Assembly: GCA_026122235.1 (NCBI GenBank)
Contig: JAOCZM010000011.1
Span: 5,128,501 to 5,192,500 of the forward strand
Length of the DNA stretch: 64,000 bases
From: Vinca minor
Lineage: Eukaryota > Streptophyta > Magnoliopsida > Gentianales > Apocynaceae
Reading direction: 5' to 3'
Position numbers and translations under genes: made by a program. Below are positions 1 to 9,002 of this stretch, piece after piece; within the stretch, counting starts at the first letter, position 1; each line of letters opens with the position of its first letter. The notes under the pieces were generated by a model. The model was given only the letters and a program-made list of their open reading frames with translations. It was not told the DNA's origin and did no database searches.

Positions 1-231
1 TAATTGACATTTAAGATTCTTTTATTAGTTGTCAACCATTTATTCCAATTATATCCTCGACATTTTTTTTATTATTTGTTACCTCTGTCATCCCTATTTT
101 TTCCTTTCTTTTTTTATGCTATAGAAGTAAGGGGGAGCAGGAGAAAATATTGAAACTTTTGGTGAAAATGACAAGTTTTTTCATTTTATAAAATTATTTA
201 AACAGTCTTATATTTAGGAATGGAGGGAGTA
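1..231 (-). mobile_element. Stowaway-like MITE, cut by the window edge
   Basis: The segment ends in GGAATGGAGGGAGTA, the complement of the TACTCCCTC terminus typical of Stowaway-like MITEs. Its body (TTGTCAACCATTTATTCC and similar words) is the reverse complement of the element at 1885-2139, so this is a second copy of that family in the opposite orientation. The other terminus lies outside the window. Confidence 0.6.
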
Positions 232-611
232 TAATGTAACACATTTGACGAGAACTTTGATCACTAACTAATTGGTTATGTCCAGCTACGACCGTTTTGC
301 TTCTCGAATTTTTCCGTATTAGGAAAATATTATGCAAGATAATTAGTAATTTCTCTTTCAATAATAACCAAACATTGGTTTGCATAAAAAATAATAAAAA
401 AATAAGAACAAACATTGGAAACTTCTGTTAAGTTGCAATGTTCTCTTGTTGGTTAGTGGAGAAAAAAAACAATTAAACTTCATAATTAGATGTTTGAGAG
501 AAGATCTTAAAACAATAGTGGTATTATTAAGAGAGCGATAAAAAAGTTTCACTTGCATATAAAAAGAAAATTATGGAAAATATTCTACTTTTTGTCTTGA
601 AATTGAATTAA

Positions 612-3111
612 TCACACTCTTCTATGCTGACTCAGTGCAGGAATTGTTCCAAAAATATTGTCCCATAATAGTGAAGTGACACCAAAACCTTTATCTTGGA
701 TGCGAAAATGATATTTCTACAAATTCAATATTTCTTGAAAGTATCAGTAAAATACACGACTTTTATTATAAAAGAGAAGAAGTATAATTTATAAGTAATT
801 AAGTACGTCCATGCACTAACATATCTCTTTATTATACCTTGAGATTCTTGAGTAGTTCACTAGTAGGTTGTCCACGGTGCAAGTAATAATGTGTGAGATC
901 ATATATCACATAACCTAGTAAACCACCTCCAAACATACAAGGAAGAGTAGAAGGAGTAGTTATAAGTTTTGATAAATTATATAGCTGCAATGGAAAATAA
1001 AAATATGTAATTAGATGCCAAAGATGAAAAAAATATATTCCAATTTTATGTAGTACTCTTTTTTTTTTTTTGTGGGTGAGCCTGGTAAAGGCAGTAGTGC
1101 AAAAGCCAAATCCACCCGCGAGAGCCCGAGTAGCAAGCCACTCATTGGACTCTCCCTCTATAAAAATAGAGTTAATATTTGTTACTCAATGTGCCACATA
1201 TCAGATATTAAATGTTGACTGATAACTAAGAAGAAGTGCTTTGGTTTTAAGGAAGGATGGGATGGAAAATTTGAAAAATGATGTATTTAATTAAGTGTAT
1301 GTTGTCGAATTTCTTAATAAAGTACTTTAGAGAAGACAACTACTTTTAAATGTAGATGGAAAAAAAATGTTATGAAATAGTTGAAGAATACATACTGGAT
1401 AGCAGATAATAGCAGTTGTAAGCGGAGGAAACACGAGACGAAGACCATCCATAGGGTGCTTGCGGTGAAAACCATGAATAACATAATGAATTGTATTTCC
1501 CCTGTATTATATATATGAGAAATGTATATAAATCCTTAAATATACTTATATGTTGGGAATGAATTATATATAATGATTGGGAAATGATAAAGGGCTAAAC
1601 AAAATTGGCTATAATTGACTAAAAACTCAAATTAAACACTATTCACCCCTGTTTTTAGCGCCCGAAGGGGAAGAGCGGAGAGTACCTTAGATAGGGAAGA
1701 TTGAAGCATGCCCGATGCCTGGGGAGGGAAGATAAGCCTCATAAGGAGGAGAAATTATTTGCCCCATTATGAGGAGATATAAGAATCGAACACGGGACCT
1801 CCGCCCCGTGTTCGGGTAGCCTTACCACTTGGGCTACCCGATTCCCATCTATTCACCCCTGTTGGTATAAGGGATTCACCAAATTACTCCCTCGATTCCT
1901 AAATATAAGACTCTTTAGATAATTTGAGAAAATTAAAGAAGTTGTCATTTCCACTTAAACTTCCAATATTACCCCCCACACACCCTCCCTCCCTCTCACT
2001 TCTATGTCATAAAGAAAGGAAAATGTTGAGGGTATAATTGGAATAAATTGTTGACAACTAATAAAATAACCTTAAACGACAATTAATTTGGATACCTAGA
2101 TATCTCCTAAACGACAATTAATAGGGAATGGAGGGAGTATTTACTAATTTACCACCAATTTAGCCGATTAATTGACTAAATTTTAGCTCCCTGGCATTGT
2201 CCTGATTGATTTTCACCATTATATATATAAATATAAAATTCAATCTGAACACCAATAAATCCAAGAGAAAATTCAAAAAAAGTAAAAAAAAAAAAAAAAA
2301 ACTAACCAATAAGTCTTTGTTTTCATATGGAAAATGAAACGATGAAGAGAGTATTCCACCAACGTCCAAACACAGATTCCAAATAACACCATTAAAGCTA
2401 CCTCAGCAAGTGTGTGCCCCATTCTTCTGGACTTGAAAATTAGCCAAAATACAATAGGGAGCCAAACAAGTGGAACCACCCACCATTTCGTCCGAGTCAG
2501 AAACTGTTTCATAATACAATTCTTTTTATTTCTAAGAGTTATCCGAATCGAAATTCGAAGGAAACTTTTTTGTCAGTTTTCGTAGAGTTAACGTCTGATT
2601 TTGTAAGAGAAAATGTAAGACTTGAAATAAATAAAAAGTGGACAAAAGTAGAAAATTTATTGGACTAAATTGCAATCCAAATACACCTTACCTCCCAAAA
2701 TTCACTTTGGAAAAATCGAGGCCCTTCTTTGCTAACAATGGGTTGGTGAACCCAGTCCTGGTATGCTTTTCCAAGCTGCCCAACCTGTATACATTCTAAT
2801 TAAAAAAAATGCACTTCAAATATTATATTCTATTTAACACGATCTCTACTATTAGCACTATTTTTAGAATTCAATAATAACAATAATAAATAGAGAAATC
2901 TATCAATTACAAAATAGAATAGAATATTTAAGAAGCGACGAGGAATTTCGAACTTATGAAATTTATGTTAGAAGATTTCAGACTTGACTACTAAATCAAT
3001 ACTCCATCGGAATATATATGTTGCACATTGACAAAGATTGACAAATTGTTTACTTTGTACCTGAAAGACAAGAGGTTTATCTATATCCACTGCAAAATCA
3101 TGTGCAACCAT
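612..3111 (-). CDS. Fatty-acid 2-hydroxylase paralogue (FAH copy 1), in frame but missing conserved histidines
   Basis: Six exons read on the minus strand: 3111-3061, 2784-2692, 2503-2307, 1501-1396, 984-838 and 716-612. They total 699 nt (232 residues) with every phase compatible. The product follows plant dihydroceramide fatty-acyl 2-hydroxylase from the start (MVAHDFAVDIDKPLVFQ) through GPRFFQSEFWE, HRFIFH and YDLTHYYLH to GFGVTSLLWD. These are ER membrane di-metal enzymes that 2-hydroxylate sphingolipid fatty acids; two hydrophobic segments are visible in exon 3. Three differences from copy 2 at 26.0 kb stand out: HGFHH is HGFHR, LHHGQP is LHRGQP, and KYHLNHHFR is KYHFR through an exact 12-base deletion. 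HGxHH and HxxHH carry metal ligands in this family, so hydroxylase activity is doubtful. With no stop or frameshift it could be a recent pseudogene or a non-catalytic paralogue. Intron 3 holds a SINE and a MITE. Confidence 0.85.
1654..1848 (-). mobile_element. tRNA-derived SINE (family A) in FAH copy 1 intron 3
   Basis: Read on the minus strand it has an A-box-like TAGCCCAAGTGGTAAGG and a B-box-like GTGTTCGATTC, the internal Pol III promoter of a tRNA-derived SINE. It is flanked by perfect 15-bp target duplications CTATTCACCCCTGTT at 1639-1653 and 1849-1863. The same family recurs at 48.27 kb, and in diverged form at 44.76 kb. Confidence 0.85.
1885..2139 (+). mobile_element. Stowaway-like MITE in FAH copy 1 intron 3
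   Basis: Starts TACTCCCTCGATTCC and ends GGAATGGAGGGAGTA, giving inverted termini, with an AT-rich body that is the reverse complement of 1-231. It lies directly downstream of the SINE in the same intron. Confidence 0.65.
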
Positions 3112-3698
3112 ACTTTCTGCAACTTAACCCACAAATAAAATGAAAACAATAAATTATTAGATAATACTAAGTAGTAACAAAAAAAAAATCATCTGATATT
3201 CTAAATGAATAGTCAGCTCAACAAAAATATTGCAAAATTGCGAACTTCTAACTAATATTTCTTGAATGTCCGAAGAGAACATCATCAACCCCGAAAAATA
3301 ACACTAGCTTAAGGAAGGACTATGGTAAGTACCAGAAATAGCGAGTCAAAATCAGCGCAACAATGTTTATTTTTTGAATTTAGAATTCATCTGGTGAGTA
3401 TCTTTAGATAGGCGTTACAAATTTATTTAAGAAAAAAAAAAATCCTAAGTTGTCGAATGGTTGAAGAAGACGATGATGTCTGTTTCTTTTGTGCTGTATA
3501 ATTGTATGAAACGTTCATTTTCATAATTTGATTAGTCCGATGATTATGGAATGGAATTTAATGATTATTGCCTTGAGTACAAATTTTCAGAATTTTAAAT
3601 CAAAGTGAAAGAGTCTGGACCAGTTATTTATGGGCTATAATCTATTGGGCTAGGCCCATCTTCTACCACATACGTTACTGCAATCGAGACCTTTTATT
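3112..3698. other. Upstream region of FAH copy 1, no gene seen
   Basis: AT-rich, without a convincing reading frame. The 5' control region of FAH copy 1 must lie here. GGGCTATAATCTATTGGGC and AGGCCCATC near 3630-3660 contain TGGGCC/TGGGCT-like words resembling plant site II promoter elements, but nothing more specific is visible. Confidence 0.3.
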
Positions 3699-3950
3699 GG
3701 GATTTGCATGGGCTCACTGCGTTTTTCCCAGAATCACCATCATACTATGACTTTGAAAAGTGTGACAAACATTTTTTGTCCATAACTGAAGTCCCACTTT
3801 CGTCTCGGGAACCCATAACGGAAGTGGGACTTCAGCTATGGTCAGCGTGGCGCTTCCACGCGCAGTGCCACGTGGCCATAACGGAAGTCCCACTTCCGTT
3901 ATTGCTCCGGAAAGGAAGTGGGACTTCCGTTATGGGCTCCCAGTTTTAAA
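3699..3950. repeat. Left outer inverted repeat with palindrome array
   Basis: Contains repeated ATAACGGAAGT / ACTTCCGTTAT half-sites arranged as near-palindromes with a CCC or GGG centre, plus a GCGTGGCGCTTCCACGC stretch that recurs inverted near 13.08 kb. It matches 12.98-13.23 kb in inverted orientation. Short frames reading through it are shadows of the repeat. Confidence 0.8.
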
Positions 3951-4279
3951 AAAAAACCCTTCTTCTTCCCCCCAACGCGTTTTGCAAGCAAAAAGCTCCC
4001 CAAAAAAAAACCACTCCCTCCCACTCCCTCCGCTGCAGCCCTACTCCTTCCCACCGCCGCCGCCGGTCCCCGAGGTGCCGCTGCCACCGCCGCCTCCACC
4101 GCCACTCTCTCTCCCCCATCAACATTTTGTCTCTCTCCCAAATTTAAATTTGGAGGTATACCTTTTATTTTTTTAATTTTATTTAAGTGTATTTTATTTA
4201 AGTTTACTTCTATTTAATAATGTATTTTGTATGTATAGTTTTGATATTTTTGTTTTCTTGCGAATTGTATATGTATATA

Positions 4280-4760
4280 TATTTTGTGAATTTGAAATTT
4301 TTATGGACTAAAATTGCAATTTTGTGAATGTGATATCCTTATATATTGTAATTGCAATTATGTGAATTTGTTTTTTTTATGGACTTGAAATGCAATTTTG
4401 TGAATGTGATATCCTTATGTATTGTAAGTGTATAATGTGAATTTGAAATTCGTATGGACTAAAAGTGCAATTTTGTGAATATGATATCCTTATGCATTGT
4501 AGTTGCAATTATGTGAATTTGATATTTTTATGGACTTGAATTGAAATTATGTGAATGTGATATCCTTATGTATTGTAAGTGCATAATGTGAATTTGATAT
4601 TCTTATGGACTAGAAGTGCAATTTTGTGAATTTGATATCCTTATGCATTGCATTGTAGTTGCAATTATGTGAATTTGAAAATCTTATGGACTTGAATTGC
4701 AATTATGTGAATTTGATAGTCTTACGTAGTTTAATTGCAAGTTTTGAGAATATGTTGTCC
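4280..4760. repeat. About six copies of a ~75-bp AT-rich tandem repeat
   Basis: Units read roughly as TTTGTGAATGTGATATCC, then a TTATG(T/C)ATTGTA segment, then ATTATGTGAATTTGA, then TTATGGACTTGAA. Each recurs about every 75 bp with point differences. The array sits between the left palindromes and the start of the PMD-related frame, where it could be 5' untranslated or intronic. Confidence 0.75.
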
Positions 4761-4796
4761 TTATTATTGACAAAAATCGCACAGTTTTTGTTACAG

Positions 4797-7130
4797 ATGG
4801 CTTTTCCTGCCCACCTTATGCCCGGTCCGTACGATCCCAGTGTGTTGAACAAACACACGTCACATAGAAAGCACTTAGGATTTGGGGGCGGGGATGTAGT
4901 CTGAGACAGGGGGTTTGAAGGTCATTAGCAATGACGGGCATTTTTTTTTACGCATACCAACGCGAGGGCAACCAGAGAGTGATAGATCTCATTGACAATT
5001 TTGGTTTTCGGGGTTGTTGTCGGATAGGTAAGATTAAGATAGACCACGCACCGATCACCGCATTAGTAGAGCGGTGGCGGCCCGAGACGCACTCATTCCA
5101 TTTGCGGTGCGGTGAGGTCACCATCACCCTAGAGGGACGTGGTCGCCTCCTAGGATTGCCCAGCGGGGGCCACGTGGTGACGTGGGGACGAGGACTACTA
5201 ACATGTCCAGGGTCGAGTGGATTGAGCGTGTGGACCATATCCTAGGTTTCAGCCCCACCTGAGTCCATTAAGGCGACGCCCTCGACCCTGCTGCAGGTGT
5301 ACGCCCAGCATTTCAGAGCCCCTAGCCGAGGATGCCACGCACTCTCGCGGTTGACCGACGAGGGCCCAGGCCCCTGATTTTTCTGTGCATGGCAGCTTTT
5401 CCTCTTCCCGGATAAGTCCGGGTCGAGAGGAACATGCGCTATCTCTTGCTCATCGGCGACGGGGACCTCACTCGTGACCCAGGCGTTCTGCAGGCCGGCG
5501 CAGTCTGTCCCTACCTATACTGGCACATGTGCATCTCTGCTGCGGCTGACTCTAAGGACATAGCTGGTTGTTGCTGTTGATCCCGAGGTTTGTGTAATTG
5601 TCAATGAATATTTTTTATTGTTTACTGCTAATTTTTAAATAATTGATGATTAATGTGTGTTTATTTGTACGGTTGTGGGCGTGGGAGCGCATTTCATTTC
5701 TCGAGCCGCGAGCAGGAGTGATTATGAATGAACCTCCCGCGGACGGCCGAGCGTACTGGGCGCGTTGGAACACCGCCCGGAGTTTCAAGAACGCTACGAA
5801 ATCTCGGTGACGGTGTTTCGCGACCAGCTTGACCGATCGACGGACGCTCGGGGGGTAAGGTTTATCGTATTTTTCATGTGTTTGTTTTTTATTTACGCAA
5901 TTAATTCCCTGCTAATGTACAATTTTTTTTTCTGAGTTCATGTGGAGGTCAGTACTCGATCGAGTTATTGCTGATTCGGGTCTCACGCGATGATCGGATT
6001 CCTATCCACCTGTCGGGCCCGCACGCCACTCGTGTGTTTCGAGTTGGTTGAGTTTCACATGCCGGACCCAGGGTTGCTAGGCAGTCGGGTTCCAGCGAGT
6101 GATACCAGCCCGATCGGTGGCGGAGGAGTACGACAGAGGCGTGACGTCCCACGCCCGCGTGGCGGGGCCGAATATGAAGTGGGCGAAGAGCACGAAGACT
6201 ACATAGCCATGTGGGATGCCCAGACGAGATTGCACAGCTACTCATTTCGTCCGGTCCACTGTAATGTGATCTTACCAACCCGTGAGTACATGGATTGGTA
6301 CAATCTCATTCACGTGCACCTCTCTACAAACCCACGCAACAAGGATGCTGGGTCCCAGCTCCCCGATGGGCATTCAACCCTATCGCGCCTTTCGAGGACA
6401 TTATTGTAAGTTTTGTATTTTTGTTTGTGTACATTGCTTTTCCTTGTTTATAATATACTGACACGAGAATTGATGTTGTAGGCGGATGCGAAACAGATCG
6501 ATACTAACGGAGCTCGATAAGCCCGGCTTCCAACTCAATCGGCCACTATAGGTCCCTAGTCTCCCGGGCTTCAAAGACAATCAAAGAGGCGTTCGTGGCG
6601 GCCGGAAGTCCCCGACCTGCGGATCGAGAGGCTGCGGATGTGGCGAAGTCGGCGGTTTTGGAACCGGTGACGCAACCGAGAGAACCTGTTCGGCCCGGTC
6701 TCAAAGAGGAAGGCGAGGTACGCGGAGGCAACGGGATGCTGCGCGGGGAGGACTTAGCGTCGAGGCGACTACGGCAGCGCGAGCGGGCCACCGAGTCCGC
6801 ATTTGCCGGCGCCGAGTCCGGCACGATCCCGACACATACTACGGTTTCCCAGTCAGTCGAGCGTACCCACCCCTTTTGAGTACCAATTTGCATCACCCGG
6901 TACTTTATCACCGAAGTTTTTGAGACGGGTGGGGATCACAGTGCCGGTCGTCTACATCCGCACAGTAGGGGCTTCTACTCGGGAGGGACGCCTGTCATGA
7001 CACCTGCAGCATCAGCGACCGCGGCGGCAGAGACTCAGTTGCCGATAAACCCCAGGAGCGGATATTTATCGACCACGAAGGCGCGCAGTCATCTCAACCA
7101 ATTTTGGTAGCGCCCAGTACGGGTGAGAGA
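4797..7130 (+). pseudogene. Plant mobile domain (PMD, MAIN/MAIL-like) protein relic
   Basis: The segment 4925-5245 encodes the PMD signature: a region ending RVIDLIDNFGF, then ALVERWRPETHSFHL, GEVTITLEG and LLGLPSGG. A second segment near 5990-6410 encodes the PMD C-terminal part (HEDYIAMWDAQTRLHSY and TREYMDWYNLIHVH). Further pieces lie at 5250-5580 and 6482-7130, the last low-complexity and charged. A start in MAFPAHLMPGPYDPSVLNK near 4797 fits other PMD proteins. PMD proteins act in plant silencing and development, and the domain is known to travel in transposons. The frame is broken repeatedly, so no intact product is expected. The region is clearly more GC-rich than its surroundings, consistent with origin elsewhere. 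Confidence 0.75.
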
Positions 7131-7439
7131 TGGCGACCTTTACTTCTGCGACCGGCCCCGAAACACACCGTTCCTTACACACCCTCGTCGCGTAGTAGAT
7201 AGGGTTTCATTTACGTTGTTTACATTTCGTTCATTGTAGTTACGTAGAATGTTATTTATTTTCAGTTGTAAAATATTATTACGATAATTGCATTTGCTTG
7301 TTTTTTTATTAATATACAATTTATTTATTTTATTGCTCATTTTTTGAGTACGTATTGTGTTTTGCAAATATTATTTATATATAATACAAACACCTCCGAA
7401 ATAAAAACTACGAAAAAAAAACCAAGTGTTTTGGGCAAA

Positions 7440-7860
7440 CACATCGCGAGTTCATAACGGAAGTCCGATTTCGCTCCCGGGTCCATAAGGGAAGTGGTAC
7501 TTCCGTTATGGACCCGAGACTAAGTCGGACTTCGCGTATGGTCTCGCCAAAAAAACCCTACTATTACCCTAACTTTTGTCCAGTGACTTTGAGGGACGAA
7601 ATTGCCACTTCCGTCCTCAACTTCCAGCGAAATTTGCAGCGTGTAGTCACTTCTCGCTTTTGCTTTTTTGACTCAAAAAAATATGTCCGAACGGTTTTGT
7701 GAATTCAGTGCGCATTTATGACTTGGGTTTTGGAGACTTGTTCAATTTCTCACCACATCTATAAATAGCCCTCCAAACCTCTCCACAAATCTCAAACCTT
7801 CCCAAACCCTTAAAAACCCTATCCTCCAGTATTACTAGCTTTGAAATTTTTATTTTTTAA
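7440..7860. repeat. Internal TIR-like block, inverted copy of 12.65-13.03 kb
   Basis: It begins with ATAACGGAAGT palindromes and continues through a segment with TTTGTCC..GTGACTTTGAGG, GCAGC.TGTAGTCACTTCTC and GTGCGCATTTATGAC, to CCAAACCTCTCCAC and AAACCCTATCCTCCA. The reverse complement of this whole order occurs at 12.65-13.03 kb. This block and the right TIR therefore flank the Myb/SANT, MuDR and B3-like relics as a classical long MULE TIR pair. Confidence 0.8.
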
Positions 7861-7881
7861 AAAAAAACCATATCGTAATTA

Positions 7882-8460
7882 ATGGCCAACTTTCCCAAAT
7901 TTATGCAAAAAGAAATGCGTCAAAAAATACAGGGGATGTTGATTTTACTAGAGAATGGCGATCGAATACGAGGAGGTTTTAATAGAAATTTGTTATGATT
8001 TCAGTATGCGAGGGTTACCCCGAGAAAAACGTTGGTCCGATTGCTACAATGAAATTGTTTACTGAATTAATTTCGTGACCGGGGACAATTCACGATTGCG
8101 ATGATCGACGCTAGCTCCTAGCAAAAGCTGCGTAGGCGGTTTTGGGATTTCAGCGCTCACCCACAAATCATGGTTCAAGTACGACGGAAGGGACGAACAT
8201 TGTTGACTTGGGATCGTGCTTTGAGGCCAGTCGGCGAATACGTTGCAGTAAGTTGCATGTAATGATAATACACTGTATTAATCGTATATTTTCATAACTA
8301 AATGTTTATTTTGTATAACTCTAATTTAGGCTAATCCAAGGGCTAAGCGGTATAGAAGAAGTGGCGAAGTTTTCTTTATCCTTCTCTGCCATATTTTTGG
8401 GTACGAAGGAAGAGGATTTGTGGACGAAGCTGGACAATGTTCAACATCTCCTGAAATTGT
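7882..8460 (+). pseudogene. Myb/SANT-like transposon accessory protein relic
   Basis: An ATG (MANFPKFMQKEMRQKIQGML) just inside the TIR is followed, after stops, by RLRRRFWDFSAHPQI and then, past an apparent intron (8250-8330), by ANPRAKRYRRSGEVFF and FGYEGRGF. This order resembles the Myb/SANT-like DNA-binding proteins encoded beside plant DNA-transposon transposases: a basic start, a WD-type strand, and a YRR-G-F-LC-FG helix. Stops and frame changes break it. The family call rests on motif order recalled by eye, so confidence is moderate. Confidence 0.5.
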
Positions 8461-8699
8461 CAGTTATTTTATTTTTGAAAGTTCCGAAATGAGCAATATT
8501 TAAAAAATAATTGAAACTAATTATTATAATATAAACACGTATGGAAATAATTAGTAGGACAAGGGGAGAGGTTTTTGAGGTGTTAGTTAACGATTTATTA
8601 TGAAATTGGTCAGGTCTCCTAAAATTGGTCAGTAATGCGAACCAAACTGCAAGAAACCGTTTGGCATTTTCATTCAATAAAGCAAAAGTGAGAAGTGAC

Positions 8700-8860
8700 A
8701 ATAGCCTGCAATTTGAGGACGGAAGTGGCAATTCCGTCCTCAAATTGCGCGGGGACCAAAAGTACAATTTTTGGGAAAAATCATGTCCCGGTTGATAACG
8801 GAAGTGGGACTTCCGTCTTGGAGCCATAACGGAAGTCCCACTTCCGTTATCAACCGGCAG
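8700..8860. repeat. Internal palindrome array between accessory and transposase relics
   Basis: Contains TTTGAGGACGGAAGTGG facing its inverted copy (CAATTCCGTCCTCAAATTG), then two ATAACGGAAGT/ACTTCCGTTAT palindromes linked by GGAGCCATAACGG. It is the same vocabulary as the terminal arrays but internal, just before the ATG of the transposase relic at 9003, where it may act as a promoter or have been left by a rearranged end. A long minus-strand frame across it is a by-product of the palindromes. Confidence 0.7.
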
Positions 8861-9002
8861 TGGTTTTGCCACTTTTCTGCTAAAATTCTCATAAAATTTA
8901 ATACCCTCCCATCCATTCTTCATACTCCAAACACCATTTTCCATATTATTTCGTCTAAACACCCTCATATTTCCTCAACCCCTTATTTCGTTTTGCTTTA
9001 AA

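Noticed and set aside
1654..1848. Possible tRNA gene from A and B boxes
   Set aside because: Only internal promoter boxes match. There is no cloverleaf, and the flanking 15-bp duplications show a SINE. The same reasoning applies to the SINEs at 33.0, 39.8, 40.3, 44.8, 45.2, 48.0 and 48.3 kb.
3704..4217. Several overlapping open frames, some proline-rich, at the left MULE end
   Set aside because: They read through the palindromes and a CCGCCGCCG-type low-complexity stretch in several frames at once; no domain and no conserved start.
8441..8968. A 175-codon minus-strand frame
   Set aside because: It runs across the internal palindrome array, where complementarity keeps both strands open. No motif was found.
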